Source: Anaerolineae bacterium
GTDB lineage: Bacteria; Chloroflexota; Anaerolineae; 4572-78; J111
Assembly: GCA_020433785.1 (NCBI GenBank)
Contig: JAGRCC010000222.1
Location: forward strand, 1 to 17,238
Reading direction: 5' to 3'
Length of the DNA stretch: 17,238 nt
Shown here piece after piece: positions 13,364-17,238 of the stretch (position 1 is its first letter; each line of letters starts with the position of its first letter). The position numbers were made by a program, and so were the translations under genes. The notes under the pieces are model-generated. The model did not search any database. It had not been told where the DNA came from and saw only the letters and a list, made by a program, of their open reading frames with translations.

Positions 13364-14512
13364 ATGGAATTGTTTCCGGCAGTAATGATTGGTGGTCCTC
13401 CGCATAGTGGGAAGTCAGTATTGACCTACAGCCTGACAAAAGCGCTACGTGAGCGTGATATCGCCCACTACGCCCTGCGGGCTTACCCGGATGGCGAGGG
13501 AGATTGGTCAAATGAAACGAGTCAAGAGCGGGTTCGGCGGATCCGCGTTAAAGGCCAAGGTACCCCCGAATGGATCGCCCATATTTGTCGCGATATTGAT
13601 CATCGCCATTTACCGCTGATTGTTGATGTGGGTGGCCGGCCAACCGACTGGCAAAAGGCCATTTTTGATCACTGCACCCACGCTATTTTGTTAACCCCTG
13701 ATGAGCATGCGCAATCAATATGGCAAGACTTTGCCGTGGAGCACAGCATCCAAATCATCGCTGAACTACAATCAAATCTCATCGGGCCTGACGTGGTTTG
13801 GACCGTAAGCCCTATCTTGCGCGGCCAAATCAGCGGTTTAGAACGCGGACAGACAGCTCAAGGGGCTACATTTCAGACGTTACTGACCCTTATAGCCAAT
13901 CTGTTTGCCTATGACCCGTCAGAGTTACGGGCTATTCACGTTTCAATGATCCCGGTTGATCTGGTATTAGAATTGAACAAGTTAAAACAAACCCTGGACC
14001 CTAAGCCCACCCGGTCAACGTATTGGTCTCCCGCAGAACTGCCCCAACTTCTTGATTACCTGCCGCAAAACACCCCTTTCGCCCTGTATGATCGGGGGCC
14101 AAACTGGCTGTATGCCGCTTTGGCCCTACACGCCTATCCGGCCAAACTGTGGCAATTTGATGTCCGCCTCGGTTGGGTTACACCACCCCCCTTAAGGCTC
14201 GCGCCGATAATTGATAGTTCACCCTTAAAAATAACCGTTTGTCCGTCCGACTCCCATACGCGGTTGGAGTTAGAAATCCGCGCCAGTTATTTGGAGTACA
14301 GCGAGGCTATGAACTTGCATGTCCCCCCACTCCCGTCCGATCACGGCATTGTTCTCAGTGGGAAGCTACCGCTCTGGTTATGGACAGCTTTGGTAAAAAT
14401 GTATCATCAGCACCCATGGTTGGCTATCTATCAACCTCAATTTGAGCACAGGGCTGTTGTTATCGCCTCTCAAGTCGGGGATAAACCGGTAGGGAGCTTG
14501 GTATCGATTTGA
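13364..14512 (+). CDS. csx3: P-loop NTPase fused to C-terminal Csx3 domain (Csx3-AAA type)
   Basis: This 382-residue three-part protein has an N-terminal P-loop domain (about 1-185) with Walker A G-P-P-H-S-G-K-S (11-18) and a Walker B-like P-L-I-V-D-V-G-G (84-91). A middle domain (about 186-275) has R-G-P-N-W-L-Y-A-A-L-A (244-254). The C-terminal Csx3 domain (about 320-382) has H-G-I-V-L-S-G-K-L-P-L-W-L-W-T-A-L (327-343). Csx3 (Crn3) is a ring nuclease that removes cyclic tetra-adenylate, and fusion to an ATPase-like domain is a known architecture. Where I recall catalytic D and H in the stand-alone enzyme (Y-D-P and S-H), this protein has Y-Q-P (356-358) and S-Q (369-370). It may therefore bind rather than cleave, or use another chemistry. 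AAGGAT sits 9 nt before ATG. It is transcribed away from the cas operon, which would allow independent control. Confidence 0.82.
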   Translation: MELFPAVMIGGPPHSGKSVLTYSLTKALRERDIAHYALRAYPDGEGDWSNETSQERVRRIRVKGQGTPEWIAHICRDIDHRHLPLIVDVGGRPTDWQKAIFDHCTHAILLTPDEHAQSIWQDFAVEHSIQIIAELQSNLIGPDVVWTVSPILRGQISGLERGQTAQGATFQTLLTLIANLFAYDPSELRAIHVSMIPVDLVLELNKLKQTLDPKPTRSTYWSPAELPQLLDYLPQNTPFALYDRGPNWLYAALALHAYPAKLWQFDVRLGWVTPPPLRLAPIIDSSPLKITVCPSDSHTRLELEIRASYLEYSEAMNLHVPPLPSDHGIVLSGKLPLWLWTALVKMYHQHPWLAIYQPQFEHRAVVIASQVGDKPVGSLVSI

Positions 14513-14584
14513 TGATCAATGGATTTTTGGCATTTCTTCATTCTATCATATGTAAATTTCACTTGCAACGTATCTTTTAAATCT

Positions 14585-14609
14585 CAGTTGTTGCAAGAGT
14601 GAACAACTG
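14585..14609 (+). terminator. Hairpin downstream of the Csx3 gene
   Basis: A perfect 8-bp stem (14585-14592 with 14602-14609) with a 9-nt loop is followed by only three T. It lies about 70 nt past the Csx3 stop in an AT-rich stretch. It may be a weak terminator or an mRNA 3' end structure. Confidence 0.3.
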
Positions 14610-14653
14610 TTTCAATAGCTCACTTCTGTTGCAAATAGCTAGAAAAACGCAAA

Positions 14654-14680
14654 ACTTGTTTTTCGAAACAAGTAATTTTT
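14654..14680. terminator. Probable bidirectional terminator between convergent genes
   Basis: A perfect 8-bp stem (14654-14661 with 14666-14673) encloses a TTCG tetraloop and is followed by AATTTTT on the plus strand. On the minus strand the same hairpin is followed by TTTTGCGTTTTT. It lies between the stop codons of two convergent genes (14512 and 14710), where a two-way terminator is expected. The stem has only two or three G-C pairs, so strength is modest. Confidence 0.5.
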
Positions 14681-14709
14681 AAGATTATTTACTTTTGATA
14701 AAGCAACAT

Positions 14710-17238
14710 TCAATACCCTAAAATCGTATCGACCAACGCCTCGGTCTCATAATGGGGTGTGCCGTAGCCCAAGCGCACCAGGGCACGGACTCGGTCTAGC
14801 TTGTCGGGAATCTGCTCCGGCTGCTCGATGAGTTGGTTGCGTCGCACGGCATCGTGATAGCGGCGGGCGGCTAGATAGCCGACCCAGTCCGCTTCGGGCA
14901 GGGATTTTAGCCACTGCTTGCGGGCTTCGTCGGAGGCCATCTGCCGCAGCCGTTCGACCTGGTGGAGGGCGTCCCCGCCGGGATGGGTCGGCAGGGGGTC
15001 CGGTTCGCCGCGTCGTGCGGTGCGCAGCTCCTCGGCCGGGTCGGGAATGGGTGGATCAGCGTAGGTGTGGAGAGTACAGACCGGCTGAGGCGAACCGTTG
15101 ACCATCGGCCGAACGTAACAGCGAAAGTTGGCTAAAGTGGTCAAATCTTCGACGGCTGAGAGTTCCGGCAGCCACTTAAGGAATTTGGGGGCGTCGGCCG
15201 CTTCGGCCCGGAAGACGACTTTGGTACCGGTATTATTGGCCACCGAGTTAGTCAGGTCACCTAACTGACCCAGGTGCTGGTGGGCCAGGGTTAGACTGGC
15301 TCCCATCTTGCGCGCCTGCTCCAGGATATCGGCAAACTCCTGGCCGCTCTGGCCGACAAAAGTCTGAAACTCATCGACACAGATAGCCGCCTGTCGCCGC
15401 TCGGCTTCGGGGATATCCATGCGGCTCATGACTGCGCCAAAGAGTTTGTACATCATCATCGCTCCGACAAAGGTACGGTTACCGGCTCCCATCCGGCCGT
15501 CGAGCTGAACCAGAATGACTTTGCCGGTATCGAGCGCCTGGCGGAAGTTGACCGTGCTGCGGGGTTGGGCCACAATGCGGCGAACGACCGAGTTGCGTAG
15601 GAAAGCGTTGATGCGCCGCCGGGGGACAGAGAACATAGCGTCCAGTTCGCGATCTTTTTTCTGCTCCAGCGCCTGCCAGTAAGGTTGGCCAATTGGGTCA
15701 TCGAGATTGTAGGTTAAATCGTAGCGATAGTCGGGGTCGGTCAAGAGCTTGAAGAGATGGACCATGGTCGCTTCAGACTGACCGCTGATAACAGCTAACA
15801 GCGCGTTCTCCAAAATCTCCTGCATCTGGACCGCCTGGTCCCAGTTAGCCCCCATGGCTTTGCGCATCACCCCCATCACATTAGCCACGACCGCGCCGAG
15901 GTCGGCCCCCGGCCGAAATTCCAGAGGGTTGATGCCAATGACCCGCTCGGGGTCCATGACATCGAGCCAGATGACATCCTTCTCGCGCCAAAGGGGAATG
16001 CGCCGGATAACTTTGTGGGTCAAATCCTGGTGGGGTTCTTGCAGCCAGACCGACGTTTCGGGAAAGTGAGCCAAATATTGCCAGATCATGCGCAGCAGCA
16101 TGGTCGATTTGCCGACCCCGGTCGGGCCGATGACGTGGAAGTGGCGGCGACCATCCTGGAGCTTGATGCCGACCTGCGGCTCGGTCTCGGCTGCTGGGTC
16201 CGGTTGAGAGTCCGTCCCTACAGGGTCAGAGAGGTTGAGCCGCCGGCGCAGGCCGGCCCAGGGATAAGGTAGCGGCGTCAGGCCGGGGGCAAAGGCGGGC
16301 ACTTCAGCATAGCGACCGAGTACCACCCGCTGTTCGCCGGGGGCAACAAAGGAGGCCGGACTGGGCGCCAGCATCTTGGCCCGGGCCCGATCTAAGCCAA
16401 TACCGGTGACAGCTTTGTTGGGTAGGTGAGCCATGACGCCCAACTCAGCGATGCTGACAACGCTGGGCCGCCAGCCGGCCGGCAAGTAGCGCCCTTGAAC
16501 CCGGTAAAGTTCTTCTTGCGTCCCTCGGGATCGAACCGTAAAAGCGTTGTCAGCTTCAAAGAGGTCGAAGGTGCGGGCCAGGCGCTCGGCATTGCCTTCG
16601 ACATCGCCCTGACCGGCCACGGCCAGCCGCAAGCAGAGGTCATAGCCTTTGCCCCGGCTTTTCTCTTCAATCGTTTTTAGTAACGCCCGATCCTCGCTAC
16701 CTAAAATAGGGCGCGGCTGGCCTTTGGGCGTATTATCGCCCCGCTGCTTTTTAATGAAGGTGGTGGCCCCCTGCGCCCAGCGACCGGTGGCCGGCCGAAC
16801 GATAAAGTGAATAGCGGCCAACTCATTACCGGCGCTCAAACCTTCCAGAGCCGATAGCAGCGAGGGCAGGGGATCGACCTTAAAGTCGCGGCGCAAGGGC
16901 CGCCACGGTTCACGAGCCAGCCCCAAATCGAGCCAGGCCCAGGCGGCCGATGGGCTGACCTGGTTAAGATAATCATCCAAACCACTGGCCGGGTCGCTAT
17001 CCTGACGCAGGGCCTGCACGTCCAGGCCGGGATGAGCGGCCCGGAGCTGGCGAACCATGGTCTGGGCAATCGGGCGGGGCAGCCAGACGTAAAAGGCCAG
17101 TCGTTCCCCGGCCCGGCAGACCAGCTCGAAGCTGAGATGCAAGCCGCCGCCCAGCCAGGTATCGCGGGCCGAGCGGGCCATAGTCGAGTGAACGGCCGCC
17201 CATAAGTCGCCGCTGGCCTGAAGTTTGGCCGCGTCATC
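14710..17238 (-). CDS. Conjugation-type ATPase (TraG/TraD/VirD4- or VirB4-like), 5' partial
   Basis: At least 842 residues are visible. The frame stays open from the first ATG in view (17181) to the right edge, so the true start lies outside and residues are counted here from that ATG. Walker A is G-P-T-G-V-G-K-S-T (352-360), Walker B is A-A-I-C-V-D-E-F (598-605), and a late motif L-T-L-A-H-Q-H-L-G-Q-L (630-640) fits the RecA-like motor of coupling proteins and HerA-type ATPases. No transmembrane segment is seen in the visible part. Such ATPases feed DNA or protein into type IV secretion channels, so an integrated conjugative element or plasmid may begin here. The C-terminal 110 residues are a charged tail after a Pro-rich linker (709-715). 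It converges on the Csx3 gene and is not part of the CRISPR transcription unit. Confidence 0.82.
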   Translation of the reverse strand, partial: DDAAKLQASGDLWAAVHSTMARSARDTWLGGGLHLSFELVCRAGERLAFYVWLPRPIAQTMVRQLRAAHPGLDVQALRQDSDPASGLDDYLNQVSPSAAWAWLDLGLAREPWRPLRRDFKVDPLPSLLSALEGLSAGNELAAIHFIVRPATGRWAQGATTFIKKQRGDNTPKGQPRPILGSEDRALLKTIEEKSRGKGYDLCLRLAVAGQGDVEGNAERLARTFDLFEADNAFTVRSRGTQEELYRVQGRYLPAGWRPSVVSIAELGVMAHLPNKAVTGIGLDRARAKMLAPSPASFVAPGEQRVVLGRYAEVPAFAPGLTPLPYPWAGLRRRLNLSDPVGTDSQPDPAAETEPQVGIKLQDGRRHFHVIGPTGVGKSTMLLRMIWQYLAHFPETSVWLQEPHQDLTHKVIRRIPLWREKDVIWLDVMDPERVIGINPLEFRPGADLGAVVANVMGVMRKAMGANWDQAVQMQEILENALLAVISGQSEATMVHLFKLLTDPDYRYDLTYNLDDPIGQPYWQALEQKKDRELDAMFSVPRRRINAFLRNSVVRRIVAQPRSTVNFRQALDTGKVILVQLDGRMGAGNRTFVGAMMMYKLFGAVMSRMDIPEAERRQAAICVDEFQTFVGQSGQEFADILEQARKMGASLTLAHQHLGQLGDLTNSVANNTGTKVVFRAEAADAPKFLKWLPELSAVEDLTTLANFRCYVRPMVNGSPQPVCTLHTYADPPIPDPAEELRTARRGEPDPLPTHPGGDALHQVERLRQMASDEARKQWLKSLPEADWVGYLAARRYHDAVRRNQLIEQPEQIPDKLDRVRALVRLGYGTPHYETEALVDTILGY

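Noticed and set aside
14513..14709. Recurring GTTGCAA-like words suggesting remnants of a CRISPR array
   Set aside because: The words are short, unevenly spaced and partly explained by hairpin arms. No repeat of 25-40 nt recurs.

Overview
The window is a type III-D CRISPR-Cas effector locus with an unusually full set of cyclic-oligoadenylate (cOA) receptors, next to a conjugation-type ATPase gene. Coding DNA is GC-rich and densely packed. The protein types (HD-less Cas10, Csx10, Csx19, the TIGR03986 RAMP, Csx15, a P-loop-Csx3 fusion and a SAVED protein) look like what I remember from filamentous Chloroflexota, with Cyanobacteria second. That taxonomic guess rests on memory of families, not on a search.

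Layout. (1) Positions 25-12123, all minus strand, form one probable operon. In transcription order it holds a CARF-nuclease, cas10, a single cas7, csx10, a tandem cas7, csx19, the large TIGR03986 Cas7-like gene, a 65-bp palindromic element, csx15, cas6 and a SAVED-domain gene. Most junctions are 4-nt stop/start overlaps or gaps under 20 nt. (2) Positions 12124-12249 hold the likely operon promoter, with an imperfect dyad just upstream of a -10-like box. (3) Positions 12250-13107 (minus) encode a CARF-like domain fused to a LuxR-type helix-turn-helix. (4) Positions 13108-13363 are a divergent intergenic region with a 73-bp palindromic repeat and a candidate promoter. (5) Positions 13364-14512 (plus) encode a P-loop NTPase fused to a C-terminal Csx3 domain. 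(6) Positions 14513-14709 are AT-rich and hold two hairpins between convergent genes. (7) Positions 14710-17238 (minus) encode a TraG/TraD/VirD4- or VirB4-like ATPase that runs off the right edge.

How it probably works (inference from families). Cas6 matures crRNA, and Cas10, Csx10, Csx19 and four Cas7 domains build the target-RNA-binding complex. Cas10 has an intact GGDD cyclase palm but no HD nuclease domain, so output should be cOA signalling. The receptors in the window are the CARF-PD-(D/E)XK-like protein, the SAVED protein and the CARF-HTH regulator. Csx3 and Csx15 are candidates for signal removal. Several receptors are atypical: the nuclease lacks the usual E-x-K lysine, the Csx3 domain has glutamines where I recall catalytic residues, and the SAVED protein has no recognisable enzymatic domain, only an N-terminal helical adaptor-like module.

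No CRISPR array, cas1, cas2 or separate cas11 gene is visible in the window.
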